64,000 bases of DNA. Source: Bacillota bacterium. Lineage in GTDB: Bacteria > Bacillota > Clostridia > Lachnospirales > Lachnospiraceae. Every line of letters starts with the position of its first letter. Positions within the stretch are counted from its first letter, which is position 1. The position numbers and the translations under genes were made by a program. The notes beneath the pieces are model-generated. The model did not search any database, was not told where the DNA came from, and saw nothing but the letters and a program-made list of their open reading frames with translations. Positions 36,622-44,055 of the stretch are shown here, piece after piece. The stretch lies in the NCBI GenBank assembly GCA_023393095.1, contig JAEWMT010000081.1, positions 1 to 64,000 on the forward strand, read 5' to 3'.

Positions 36622-37386
36622 CTAATTTCTATCAAGAATCAATAAAATTTTTTGATACCATTGCGAATCCGGTTTCTTATCAGGCATATTTTCATATAGA
36701 TATCTTACCCTCCTACGTACTTCTGGATTAAAATAATAATTCTTTTCCTTATAATCCAGAGTTTCCAACAGTTTCTTAGTCTGTTTTTGAAGGCCGTCAC
36801 GCTGTTTGGAAAACTCAATCCATGCTTTGCAGCTGCAGGGATTATTCATATGTATCAAATTGCAGTGATCTGCAAAGAAGGAATCAATATTCATGCGTGC
36901 CCGGTGAAGCAGCCCCTTAGCTGCCAGTACTGAGGTTTCTAAAATTTGTGCTACTTCTTCCATCTTCATTCCATACATGTCCACCAGAGAAAATACTATT
37001 CTTTGGTTTAATGTAAGCTTTCGAACCATAGCATAAAAACATCCATTCTGTAATTCTTTTATTTCCTCCTCAACCAGCACCTCATCCTCCGGACTGGGAA
37101 TGATTTCGGGAAGTCTCCGTCCTTCCTGCTCCAAATCATTTATATCTTTCATTAGTTCTTCCTTATATCTACCTGTCTTACGGATCTTCATAAGAAATTG
37201 ATGATAACATATTTTCGTAAGCCAGCTTTTCAGTGCCTTTTCTGATTGCAGGCTGTTGAGATTTTTCCACGCTTGAATAAAAGTCTCTTGGGCAACATCC
37301 TCGGCATCAGAAGGGTGACAGGTTAATTTATATGAGTAATTATAGATATATACTCCATAATCCTTAATAAGCTGTTCTATATTCAT
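36622..37386 (-). CDS. ECF-like RNA polymerase sigma factor with Cys-containing tail
   Basis: A 254-residue sigma-70 family protein. Region 2 is YNYSYKLTCHPSDAEDVAQE (residues 14-33) with FIQAWKNL and WLTKICYHQF. Region 4 is LTLNQRIVFSLVDMYGMKMEEVA with a clear helix-turn-helix. The extra C-terminal 80 residues contain CNLIHMNNPCSCKAWIEFS, a conserved Cys cluster often seen in this clostridial group and possibly metal-binding or redox-sensing. No anti-sigma gene is adjacent. AGGAGG precedes the ATG. Confidence 0.85.
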   Translation of the reverse strand: MNIEQLIKDYGVYIYNYSYKLTCHPSDAEDVAQETFIQAWKNLNSLQSEKALKSWLTKICYHQFLMKIRKTGRYKEELMKDINDLEQEGRRLPEIIPSPEDEVLVEEEIKELQNGCFYAMVRKLTLNQRIVFSLVDMYGMKMEEVAQILETSVLAAKGLLHRARMNIDSFFADHCNLIHMNNPCSCKAWIEFSKQRDGLQKQTKKLLETLDYKEKNYYFNPEVRRRVRYLYENMPDKKPDSQWYQKILLILDRN

Positions 37387-37698
37387 GGTAAATATCCTCC
37401 TGATGAGATATATTTATAATTCACATCCATTGTAACATAAACTACCGATCGTTAAAATATTGTTCAATAAAAAGTCTAACTACCTAGCATAATATATTGT
37501 TATAAGATAACCACATCTCCTAAAATCCCTGAAAGTACTTTTAAAAAATAAAATTATTCTGTTTATCCACTTTTAAAGGAATCATTTAAGCGCTTAAATC
37601 AAGCATAAAAGAATTGGTATTTACGCATATATTTTTCCCAAACACAGATAATACTATTTAGTGGAGAAGATTTAAATTGATCTGAAAGGAGAAATTAA
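37387..37698. other. Intergenic region with a 16-bp perfect palindrome
   Basis: The gap between the sigma factor and the twin small proteins is AT-rich. Its only clear structure is ATTTAAGCGCTTAAAT at 37584-37599, listed separately. Confidence 0.5.
37584..37599. promoter_or_regulatory. Operator-like palindrome ATTTAAGCGCTTAAAT
   Basis: A perfect 16-base palindrome with a central GCGC, about 100 bases upstream of the small hydrophilic genes. The AAGCGCTT core resembles LacI-family operators; no LacI-type gene is in the window. Confidence 0.35.
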
Positions 37699-37848
37699 AT
37701 GAAGAATAGCAAAGGCACTCCATCCAAGGATACGGGTGCAAAAAATAACAATTCTGATTATGATGTTGATTACCAAAATAGTTCAGATACCAAAAACAAT
37801 TGCAAAACGGCCACATCAAACAAGTCATCGCAAAAAGGGACCAAATAG
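37699..37848 (+). CDS. Small hydrophilic protein (49 aa)
   Basis: A 49-residue, Lys/Asn/Ser/Thr-rich peptide (MKNSKGTPSKDTGAKNNN...SSQKGTK) preceded by GAAAGGAG at good distance. It resembles its neighbour at 37924-38070 in composition and opening, suggesting a duplicated pair. Such peptides are frequent as minor spore proteins in clostridia, but no motif of a known family is visible. Confidence 0.6.
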   Translation: MKNSKGTPSKDTGAKNNNSDYDVDYQNSSDTKNNCKTATSNKSSQKGTK

Positions 37849-37923
37849 GGAAATTTATGGAATGTACCTCTTATGTTGAATTATTCTACGGAAATTATCA
37901 AAAAACAAAAGGAGAATTATACT

Positions 37924-38070
37924 ATGAATATTAAAAACACATCCTCAAAGAAACAAGGGAAAAGTAGTACCTCAAACAAAGTTAAAGATTCCATGTTTAA
38001 AAATCCTCCTCCGCGCCCTGATTCCGTTTCGGATAAAGCACCATCGTCTGGTAATATACGAGGAGTTTAA
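37924..38070 (+). CDS. Small hydrophilic protein (48 aa)
   Basis: A 48-residue peptide starting MNIKNTSSKKQGKSSTSNK, with a proline-rich middle (FKNPPPRPDSVSD) and ending NIRGV. AAAGGAG precedes the chosen ATG. It lies 75 bases behind the 49-residue gene and shares its Lys/Ser/Thr-rich opening. A terminator follows, so the two form one short operon. Function unknown. Confidence 0.6.
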   Translation: MNIKNTSSKKQGKSSTSNKVKDSMFKNPPPRPDSVSDKAPSSGNIRGV

Positions 38071-38108
38071 TTATCACTTATGTTTGTCGTCGTTCCTTTT
38101 TCACATAT

Positions 38109-38155
38109 GGGGCTATCACTAGCTGATAAAATCAGCTGGTGTATAGCTCCTTTAT
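38109..38155 (+). terminator. Terminator of the small-protein pair
   Basis: GGGGCTATCACTAGCTGAT (from 38109) pairs with ATCAGCTGGTGTATAGCTCC (to 38150) with few mismatches, followed by TTTATC. Confidence 0.75.
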
Positions 38156-38345
38156 CATTCTTATACATAACATCACTAAGTTTTTCATTTTAATTAAATG
38201 AATAGATTTTGTATCACCGTAAAAGTTTATAACATATCTTAATAGTATATTATTTTCGTTAAGGTAATTTCATTTAATTTGTTTAAATCATCAAACAGTA
38301 ATAAATAAAATGTTATTTACCGGATATATTTGAAGGAGGACAACT

Positions 38346-38690
38346 ATGCAAGATAATCACGATATTAATAATGATACTATTAGAGATGAAGAATTTGAAC
38401 CTAATCGTGAAGATAATTTTAACAGAAGCGGTAATATAGACAATGAATTCGCTGGAAGATTTGATTTTGATAGAAGATTTGATTTTGACAGAAGACGTGA
38501 TTTTGACAGAGGACGTGACTTTGACAGAAGACGCGATTTTGACAGAAAACGAAACTTTGACAGAAGAGAATTTGATAGAGAATTTGACAGAAGATTTGAT
38601 TTTGATAGAAGGCATGATTTTGAGAGAAGAAACGAATTTGACCGCAGACGTGATTTTGATTCGAGATTTCCATCTTGGTGGATGTTTTGA
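38346..38690 (+). CDS. Arg/Asp/Phe repeat protein
   Basis: A 114-residue low-complexity protein. After an acidic 35-residue N-terminus (MQDNHDINNDTIRDEEFEP) come about 14 units of FDR(R/K)xD/FDRR such as RRDFDRGRDFDRRRDFDR, and the end is an aromatic SRFPSWWMF. Alternating Phe, Arg and Asp give a charge-patterned chain prone to self-association or condensate formation. GGAGG lies seven bases before the ATG. The repeat keeps several frames open, but only this one has a ribosome binding site. A spore-coat role would fit but is not shown. Confidence 0.7.
   Translation: MQDNHDINNDTIRDEEFEPNREDNFNRSGNIDNEFAGRFDFDRRFDFDRRRDFDRGRDFDRRRDFDRKRNFDRREFDREFDRRFDFDRRHDFERRNEFDRRRDFDSRFPSWWMF
38455..38665 (+). 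repeat. In-gene 15-base repeat array (FDRRR units)
   Basis: Units related to TTTGACAGAAGACGTGA recur about every 15-18 bases through most of the gene, encoding the Phe-Asp-Arg repeats. Confidence 0.75.
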
Positions 38691-38696
38691 TTTTGA

Positions 38697-38789
38697 ATTG
38701 AATACACAGCAAATACTATTTTGGATGGGAAGCTAAGCTCGAAGTAAACGTCGGAGCGGCGAAATGTGTATCTGTTGTGTATAATGCAA
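38697..38789. repeat. Palindromic dispersed element, copy B
   Basis: Shares with the element at 6691-6795 the left arm TACACAGCAAATACTATTT and the interior GGAGCGG-GAAAT, and ends TGTTGTGTATAATGCAA, an imperfect complement of the left arm. It lies immediately after the Arg/Asp/Phe repeat gene. Confidence 0.65.
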
Positions 38790-38871
38790 TTAAGTGTGTC
38801 TAATTCTCACGCATTGTTATCGTTATCTGTGGTACTGTGTATGCCAGCATGAGAATTTGATACACTTAATT
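38788..38871. repeat. Intergenic hairpin element
   Basis: Arms of 25 bases with three mismatches (AATTAAGTGTGTCTAATTCT at 38788 and its partner ending 38871) enclose 34 bases. It directly abuts dispersed element copy B and may terminate the convergent genes. Confidence 0.65.
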
Positions 38872-38878
38872 CTATAAA

Positions 38879-39388
38879 TCAAATAATCTTATTAATAAAA
38901 TCTAGCATTCTTAAACGATTATAGATGAAGCCTGAAATATAAAAAAAGATGATATTATAAGCGAATGCAAAGCCTAAAAGACTAGCTAGCTGTATCACAA
39001 TTTTACCGGGTAAATCTCCACCAAAAACTGGAATTCCAATCCAATAATTTATAATACATAATGCTGCCGTTAATATAATGGAGCATATCATCCAAATAAT
39101 AATATTTCTTTTTATATAATAGCTGCATATTCCTAGTGATAATCCTATGATCCCATTTGTAAAAAGAAATAATATCCCTTCATGAACACTAAACAGCATA
39201 ACCATAAAATCAGCAACAATATACGATAGAACCCCAGTTTTGGGATTTATTCTTGATATGATATAAATAGGCAATGTACTAAATATCGTCATGAATACAA
39301 ATAATTCCGAAAGAAAATTTGGTAAAAGCTGAAACAATGCAGCTATAGCAGCTAATATTGCCCCAAATGTAATAAATTTTATATTCAA
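38879..39388 (-). CDS. Predicted membrane protein (ECF S-component-like)
   Basis: A 169-residue protein with about five or six membrane helices; the TTG start follows GGGGG. The opening MNIKFITFGAILAAIAALFQ and size recall ECF S components or DUF2232-like proteins, but no ligand-specific motif is seen. It is single, with the hairpin elements just downstream. Function unknown beyond probable transport. Confidence 0.6.
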   Translation of the reverse strand: MNIKFITFGAILAAIAALFQLLPNFLSELFVFMTIFSTLPIYIISRINPKTGVLSYIVADFMVMLFSVHEGILFLFTNGIIGLSLGICSYYIKRNIIIWMICSIILTAALCIINYWIGIPVFGGDLPGKIVIQLASLLGFAFAYNIIFFYISGFIYNRLRMLDFINKII

Positions 39389-39558
39389 TAATGTACCCCC
39401 ATATCAAGTAAGATTAGGTAGCCGACTATTAAAGACCAGATTACAGCTAACGATACATTATATGATTTTTCACATCACACTATGATTATTCCTGAATCAT
39501 CATACAGATGTTTTCCATTGGCTCATTATCAAATAAACGATTACGTAATTAATCCTAT

Positions 39559-39870
39559 TTATGCTCCGTATTTTTTATCCATTGACCTCCATAGTATCCC
39601 AAATACAATAATGCCAACACAAATTTCTGCTAAAGCAGCATAAACAGAAACATACATAAGAAATGCCATAAGTAGGAAAACTACTGCTAAATAAAGAATT
39701 AAGCTTCCGCTAACTTTCATATAGGCTTTTTCGTCCTTAACCGGCGGTTTATTTTTACCGCGAATGATGCTGATATCATGAAGTATTAATAAACGTATTC
39801 CATAATATATACAAATTAAAAATGCCAGTAATTCTAATCCTGACTCCTTTACAAATGTCTCTAAATTCAT
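39559..39870 (-). CDS. Small membrane protein
   Basis: A 103-residue protein with three hydrophobic segments (about 15-30, 57-75, 78-95) and a basic loop IIRGKNKPPVKDEK. GGGAG lies 12 bases before the chosen ATG (MNLETFVKES) and directly before an alternative TTG four codons earlier, so the exact start is open. No family recognised. Confidence 0.6.
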   Translation of the reverse strand: MNLETFVKESGLELLAFLICIYYGIRLLILHDISIIRGKNKPPVKDEKAYMKVSGSLILYLAVVFLLMAFLMYVSVYAALAEICVGIIVFGILWRSMDKKYGA

Positions 39871-40077
39871 ATGATTTACCAACTCCCTTCTTATAACAAA
39901 TATAGTATTTCTACGCTAATCCTATTATATGTGAAAGGTCATAATCATTCAAGGTTATAAATATCCTATTATTCTTTAAAATCTTATTATTTTAAAGCTC
40001 TATTACAACACCTATGACACATTAACTTTAGAACACTTTGCTGAAAGCTTAACCGGCTTCATTTTTATTTCCCCTCG

Positions 40078-40917
40078 CTAAAGAAACTCAACTATTTCAA
40101 TATCTCTTTCTACCGACAAATCATGATATTCATTTTTGCAACGAACTAATGGTTTCGTTATCTCTATCGGGTTAAAATAAACTATATTACCAACTTGTTC
40201 GTTACTTAACCGAATCGCTCTATCTCTATAGTAGTCAAGAATATTATTTACAAAAATTTGAGAAATATATGGGTCTAGATGATTGAAGCTGTTTGCTTGA
40301 ATTTCCTCAACCGCTTTTAAAGGTGATTTCTTCTCGCGGTATGTCTTGGTGGCTGTGATTGCATCAAATGTATCAGCTATTGCTATTATTCTGCCAAATA
40401 AATTTATTTTTTCTCCCTTTAGTCCCAAGGGATAACCTGTTCCATCCATTCTTTCATGATGAAATAAAACACTTTGTAGCACTTCCGAATCGAATGCATT
40501 CACGTTATTTAATAATTTATAGCCTATAACCGGATGAGATTTCATTTTTTCCATCTCTTCTAATGTTAATGTATCAGCCTTATTTAATAGACTATCTTTT
40601 ATCTTTGCTTTTCCTATATCATGTAAAAGTCCTGCACGAACCAGGTTTTCTAGTTTTAAATAATCCAAATTCATCCATTTTCCAATGGCAAATGATAAGA
40701 ATGCTACGTTAGCTGGATGAGAATGCAAGTAAGGGTTTTTATCCTGAACACTGATTAGTAATGTTAATATATCAGCTTCATTCTCCATATATTTACATAT
40801 TTGAGTGGACCATATTTCAACAGGATTTAAATATAATTTTCTGCCAAACCTTATATCTTCCACAATATTACGCGAAATTCTTATTGCTTGGTTATAAATC
40901 TCTTCTAATCTAAACAT
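40078..40917 (-). CDS. HD-GYP c-di-GMP phosphodiesterase (second copy)
   Basis: Predicted c-di-GMP hydrolase of 279 residues. Metal ligands are intact in AGLLHDIGKAKIKDSLLN, the HPVIGYKLL helix and HHERMDGTGYPLG; a C-terminal beta piece ends VERDIEIVEFL. AAAGGAG precedes the ATG. About 20 bases upstream the DNA becomes the remnant of a LytTR-regulated small-membrane-protein gene with its promoter and four boxes, so this gene probably now reads from that promoter. A decayed copy of its 3' end is at 48273-48392. Confidence 0.92.
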   Translation of the reverse strand: MFRLEEIYNQAIRISRNIVEDIRFGRKLYLNPVEIWSTQICKYMENEADILTLLISVQDKNPYLHSHPANVAFLSFAIGKWMNLDYLKLENLVRAGLLHDIGKAKIKDSLLNKADTLTLEEMEKMKSHPVIGYKLLNNVNAFDSEVLQSVLFHHERMDGTGYPLGLKGEKINLFGRIIAIADTFDAITATKTYREKKSPLKAVEEIQANSFNHLDPYISQIFVNNILDYYRDRAIRLSNEQVGNIVYFNPIEITKPLVRCKNEYHDLSVERDIEIVEFL

Positions 40918-40936
40918 AATACTCTCCTTTAAGCTT

Positions 40937-40994
40937 TACAAATGCTGTCACACAGATTCCTCCAATAAACTCAGCCAAGGGTGGCTGTAGTCAT
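40937..40994 (-). pseudogene. 5' fragment of a third LytTR-regulated small membrane protein gene
   Basis: The fragment reads ATG ACT ACA GCC ACC CTT GGC TGA and continues with the same codons as the start of 41358-41672 (MAVATLGWFIAG). The Trp codon is now TGA and only about 58 bases remain before the sequence joins the upstream region of the HD-GYP gene. Its promoter region and boxes (41076-41150) survive. Confidence 0.7.
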
Positions 40995-41075
40995 AAAATA
41001 TCCATCCTCCCATTTCTTGTGAAATCTCTTCCGCTCGACATAATAATATCAGATTTTACCCTATAAAATCGTTTA

Positions 41076-41150
41076 ACCGCACGAATCGTGTCTCCTACCG
41101 CACGAATTGTATCTTCTACTGCTTGAATTTATCTCCTACTGCTTGAATTT
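41076..41150 (-). promoter_or_regulatory. LytTR-type direct-repeat array (four units)
   Basis: Four tandem units start at 41076, 41097, 41118 and 41138: two with ACCGCACGAAT(C/T)GT and two decayed as ACTGCTTGAATTT. The period is 21, 21 and 20 bases, about two helical turns, as for LytTR-family binding sites. The first box is 82 bases from the dead start codon and about 160 from the HD-GYP start. Confidence 0.6.
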
Positions 41151-41171
41151 AATAATGTAATGAAGATGGTG

Positions 41172-41217
41172 AAAAGGGTCTGTCGCACAAATTTGTGCAA
41201 CAGACCCTTGGTTTTTT
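41172..41217. terminator. Hairpin terminator, copy 1 of a repeated block
   Basis: AAGGGTCTGTCGCACAAA (41174-41191) pairs with TTTGTGCAACAGACCCTT (41192-41209), then GGTTTTTT; the other strand also has a short T-run. The same hairpin recurs at 46801-46845, and a half copy lies at about 52562. Confidence 0.75.
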
Positions 41218-41288
41218 AATGCAACCGTCATGATTTCTATCCTTCTGTCGATTGGAGTTATGCTATTACTTGTATTCTTTTACGATTT

Positions 41289-41320
41289 CTATTCCACTGT
41301 TATCTTTATCTTCTTAAACG
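41289..41320 (-). pseudogene. 3' end fossil of a surface-protein gene
   Basis: The minus strand reads FKKIKITVE then TAG, matching the last residues of the large surface proteins (YKKIKVVVK, YKRIKVTVE). The bases that follow, down to the terminator at 41172-41217, match those downstream of the 46914-48110 gene. The rest of the gene is gone. Confidence 0.6.
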
Positions 41321-41357
41321 GTTTTGTTATGATTTAAAACATCTACTATATCCCAGG

Positions 41358-41672
41358 CTACTTCCCTTCAAGGTGAAATCCCATAATATAAGCGGGAATA
41401 CGATTCATCGGTCTTTTTATCATGGTGTTATAATCCTTTTCCACCTCCCGATAAACCATTAGCTTACTCTCTAATATATTTTGTGCTGCTGCGTCATTTT
41501 CACCTCCGCGTTCCTGCATATACAACCTACGGTGCATTTGCACCTGCTCGCTGATGGTTTCAAGGCTCTTCCGCTTTGCAGATAGTTCCCTGAAACTCAC
41601 TATAAACCATAGTGTAACAAATGCTGTCACACAGATTCCTGCTATAAACCAGCCAAGCGTGGCTACTGCCAT
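41358..41672 (-). CDS. Small membrane protein of the LytTR regulon (LemA-like?)
   Basis: A 104-residue protein with one N-terminal membrane helix (MAVATLGWFIAGICVTAFVT) and a helical body with the conserved stretch SEQVQMHRRLYMQERGGEND, ending YIMGFHLEGK. The start follows AAGGGGATTTTCT. It is about 75% identical to the protein at 53057-53395. The arrangement of helix, long amphipathic helix and a C-terminal IPxYIxGF is reminiscent of LemA proteins, but this is only a resemblance. Two LytTR-type boxes lie 77 bases upstream. Function unknown. Confidence 0.75.
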   Translation of the reverse strand: MAVATLGWFIAGICVTAFVTLWFIVSFRELSAKRKSLETISEQVQMHRRLYMQERGGENDAAAQNILESKLMVYREVEKDYNTMIKRPMNRIPAYIMGFHLEGK

Positions 41673-41748
41673 AGAAAATCCCCTTCTTTCTTGTAATATC
41701 TCTATCCCTCGACATAATAATATCAAATACTAAAACATAAAACCGTTT

Positions 41749-41783
41749 ACCGCACGAAACGTATCTCCTACCGCACGAATCGT
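41749..41783 (-). promoter_or_regulatory. LytTR-type direct repeat between small membrane protein and regulator genes
   Basis: Two units, ACCGCACGAAACGT (41749) and ACCGCACGAATCGT (41770), are 21 bases apart. Toward the minus-strand gene the sequence TTTGATATTATTATGTCG follows, shared with the other copies. The box also lies about 35-65 bases upstream of the regulator promoter on the plus strand and could control both directions. Confidence 0.65.
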
Positions 41784-41815
41784 ATCTCTTTCTGTAAAAA
41801 TGTAATTTCGGATTC

Positions 41816-41844
41816 TTGAAGCTCCCATTGCTTTATGTTACAAT
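41816..41844 (+). promoter_or_regulatory. Promoter of the LytTR regulator-kinase operon
   Basis: TTGAAG (41816-41821), 17 bases, TACAAT (41839-41844), about 37 bases before the start codon. The preceding TTTCGGATTCTT is repeated near 53514 beside another LytTR box, showing that this whole promoter block was duplicated. Confidence 0.65.
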
Positions 41845-41881
41845 ATGATTGGATTATTTTACATAGACGGAGGAGACGAGC

Positions 41882-42613
41882 ATGCATATAGCTGTTTGTG
41901 ATGACAATCTAGATGAGCTTTCCCGTATTTCTTCTCTGCTGGAGGACTATTGCCGGGAGATGGACAGTTCAGTTACATATGAAGCCTTTCACAGCGCCAC
42001 AGAGCTGATAGAGACTATGAGAATAAGACAGTTTGATCTATTGCTTTTGGACATCCTTATGCCAGGTATTACAGGAATGGAGGCTGCGAAAGAGATTCGC
42101 CGTTCAGATAGTGAGATTCCGATTATTTTCCTTACCTCATCCCGTGAGTTTGCGGTGGAGAGCTACCGCGTAGGTGCCAAGGATTACATAATGAAACCCG
42201 CATGTAAGGATGAGATATTTCCTTCCATTAGCAAGCAGCTTGCAAGGTTTACACAAGAGAATGCGTATCTGACACTGAAAGCAGGAAGCGGCATCGTAAA
42301 GCTGCCCTTTTCACAAATTGTATATGTAGAAGTCATAAACCGCTCTGTACAGTTTATCCTTGCAGACGGCGAGGTGCGGGAAGCCTATGGCTACCTTACC
42401 GATTACGAGAGTGACTTGCTGTCAGACCCATATTTTTATAAGCCTCATCGTTCTTATGTGGTGAATCTGCGCCAAGTGACCGAACTTAATAAGAAAGGCT
42501 TTACTACCATTATGGGTAAAACGGTACCCGTAGCAAGAGATGCCTTTTCGAATGCGAAAGCTGCTTATATGAAATATCTGCTGTCACCAAATGAACGGAG
42601 GGATATACTGTGA
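41882..42613 (+). CDS. LytTR family response regulator
   Basis: Transcription regulator of the AgrA/LytR class. The 243-residue protein has a receiver domain (1-120) with acidic pocket CDDN, the phosphorylation site Asp57 in FDLLLLDILMPGITG, and the K in YIMKPACK. A LytTR DNA-binding domain follows (about 138-238) with KLPFSQIVYVEVINRSVQF and FYKPHRSYVVNLRQV. GGAGGAG precedes the ATG. The kinase gene overlaps its stop codon. LytTR domains bind direct repeats spaced about 21 bases apart, the pattern found beside several genes here. Confidence 0.93.
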   Translation: MHIAVCDDNLDELSRISSLLEDYCREMDSSVTYEAFHSATELIETMRIRQFDLLLLDILMPGITGMEAAKEIRRSDSEIPIIFLTSSREFAVESYRVGAKDYIMKPACKDEIFPSISKQLARFTQENAYLTLKAGSGIVKLPFSQIVYVEVINRSVQFILADGEVREAYGYLTDYESDLLSDPYFYKPHRSYVVNLRQVTELNKKGFTTIMGKTVPVARDAFSNAKAAYMKYLLSPNERRDIL

Positions 42614-43905
42614 TAGATACCATTATTATATTATTTCGTTCCGGTATTGTATTGGTGTTCGGTTTAGCGGTGTCTCTTCTTTTTGCCGGTGTGCAACGTA
42701 CACGGGTAGGCGAACTGGCAATTGCTATTTTTTTTGCAATTATAATCTCTATTCAAATAATTTGCTGGCAGATGCTAGGATTAGAAATTACAATGAAGCT
42801 GTACCCCTTCATTACACATTTGCCGTCGATTGTATTCCTTGTCCTATATTTCAAACGTCCGTGGCTGATATCGATCAGCAGCGTACTGACAGCCTATCTA
42901 TGCTGCCAAATACCTCGCTGGATTGGCTCTATGACAGCGGCGGTTTTCGGCAACCATTATGCCAATCATATTGGTTACTTTGTTGCTATGTGTGTTGTGT
43001 ACTATTACCTCAAAAAATATGTGGCTGACTCAGTAATACAGCTAATAGAGCGATCAACACGCTCCTGTCTGCTTTTTGGTGCAGTACCTCTTTTGTATTA
43101 TTTGTTTGACTACGTCACTACCGTCTATACGAATCTTCTATATTCCGGTGCTCGTGAAGCGGTACAATTTACTCCTTCTGTAATTTGTACCTTTTACTTA
43201 GTGTTTGTTCTCCTATACTACAACGAATCCCAAAAGCAAGCCAAGACCCAGCGAGAGAGGGACATCTTTGCTTCCCAATTCCAGAATGCCAGGGTAGAGC
43301 TTGATGCGATGCGCCAAATGCAAAATAGCACTATGATCTATCGCCACGATATGCGCCATCATCTATCGCTGATTGGTGGTTTTGCAACTGATGGTGATCT
43401 TCAGAAAATCAAAGAATATCTTGCCAGTACAGAGGCCGCTATTGATGCCCTGACTCCGATACGATATTGCGAAAATGAAATCGTCAATCTCATTTTATCC
43501 AGCTTTGAAAATAAGGCAAGAAAGATACAGGTTGTTCTACATGCAGATGTCAAACTACCGAATGAACTTGATGTAAACGACACCGAACTTTGTGCCCTGC
43601 TGTCCAATGCACTGGAGAACGCCATAACCGCAGCCGATCAGATAGAGGATCAAAAGCTTCGCAAGGTTTATATCCATGCTGTTATCAACGGTGGAAAGCT
43701 GGTTATCTCCACAGAAAATGCCTATGTGGGAAAGATTGATATGGAGGGCGATTTGCCTAAATCAAATAGAAAAGATGCCGGCCATGGCTTCGGAATTAAG
43801 AGTATGGTCGACATTGTGGAACACCATGGGGGATTATATTCCTTTGAAATAGAGGGAGGGGTGTTCATTATGCGACTTATGCTGCCTCTGCAAAAGAAGA
43901 CCTAA
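42610..43905 (+). CDS. GHKL sensor histidine kinase (AgrC-like)
   Basis: Membrane sensor partner of the LytTR regulator. The GTG start overlaps the regulator stop by four bases, with GGAGGG in front. About six membrane helices fill residues 1-205; a coiled linker follows, then the H-box with His246 in MIYRHDMRHHLSLIGGF, the N-box NALENAITAADQ and the G-box GHGFGIKSM of the GHKL/HPK10 class. Kinases of this type usually sense peptides, but no agrB or agrD gene is nearby, so the signal is unknown. Confidence 0.93.
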   Translation: MIDTIIILFRSGIVLVFGLAVSLLFAGVQRTRVGELAIAIFFAIIISIQIICWQMLGLEITMKLYPFITHLPSIVFLVLYFKRPWLISISSVLTAYLCCQIPRWIGSMTAAVFGNHYANHIGYFVAMCVVYYYLKKYVADSVIQLIERSTRSCLLFGAVPLLYYLFDYVTTVYTNLLYSGAREAVQFTPSVICTFYLVFVLLYYNESQKQAKTQRERDIFASQFQNARVELDAMRQMQNSTMIYRHDMRHHLSLIGGFATDGDLQKIKEYLASTEAAIDALTPIRYCENEIVNLILSSFENKARKIQVVLHADVKLPNELDVNDTELCALLSNALENAITAADQIEDQKLRKVYIHAVINGGKLVISTENAYVGKIDMEGDLPKSNRKDAGHGFGIKSMVDIVEHHGGLYSFEIEGGVFIMRLMLPLQKKT

Positions 43906-43959
43906 AGTATAATAGAGTGATAAGTAGATGGAGTTGTTTCCATTTGGACGTAATACTGC

Positions 43960-44001
43960 AGGAAAGCCTTGAAACCATAGAGTCTCAAGGCTTTCCTCTT
44001 T
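43960..44001. terminator. Terminator between convergent genes
   Basis: AGGAAAGCCTTGA (43960-43972) pairs perfectly with TCAAGGCTTTCCT (43985-43997), then CTTTAAAT. Confidence 0.75.
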
Positions 44002-44055
44002 AAATAGGCAGTAGAAGCCCTTGGTTTTCTATTCATAACGAATGACTGCCGTATG

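Noticed and set aside
38313..38736. Four further open frames on both strands over the Arg/Asp/Phe repeat gene
   Set aside because: A short-period repeat keeps many frames open; only the frame at 38346 has a GGAGG site and natural ends.
41076..41150. Reading the 21-base repeats as an origin iteron array or attachment site
   Set aside because: The repeats recur at fixed distances upstream of paralogous genes, next to a LytTR regulator; no replication or integrase gene is present.
41882..43905. A complete Agr-type quorum-sensing locus
   Set aside because: Only the kinase and regulator are present; no AgrB-like protease or AgrD-like peptide gene was found around them.
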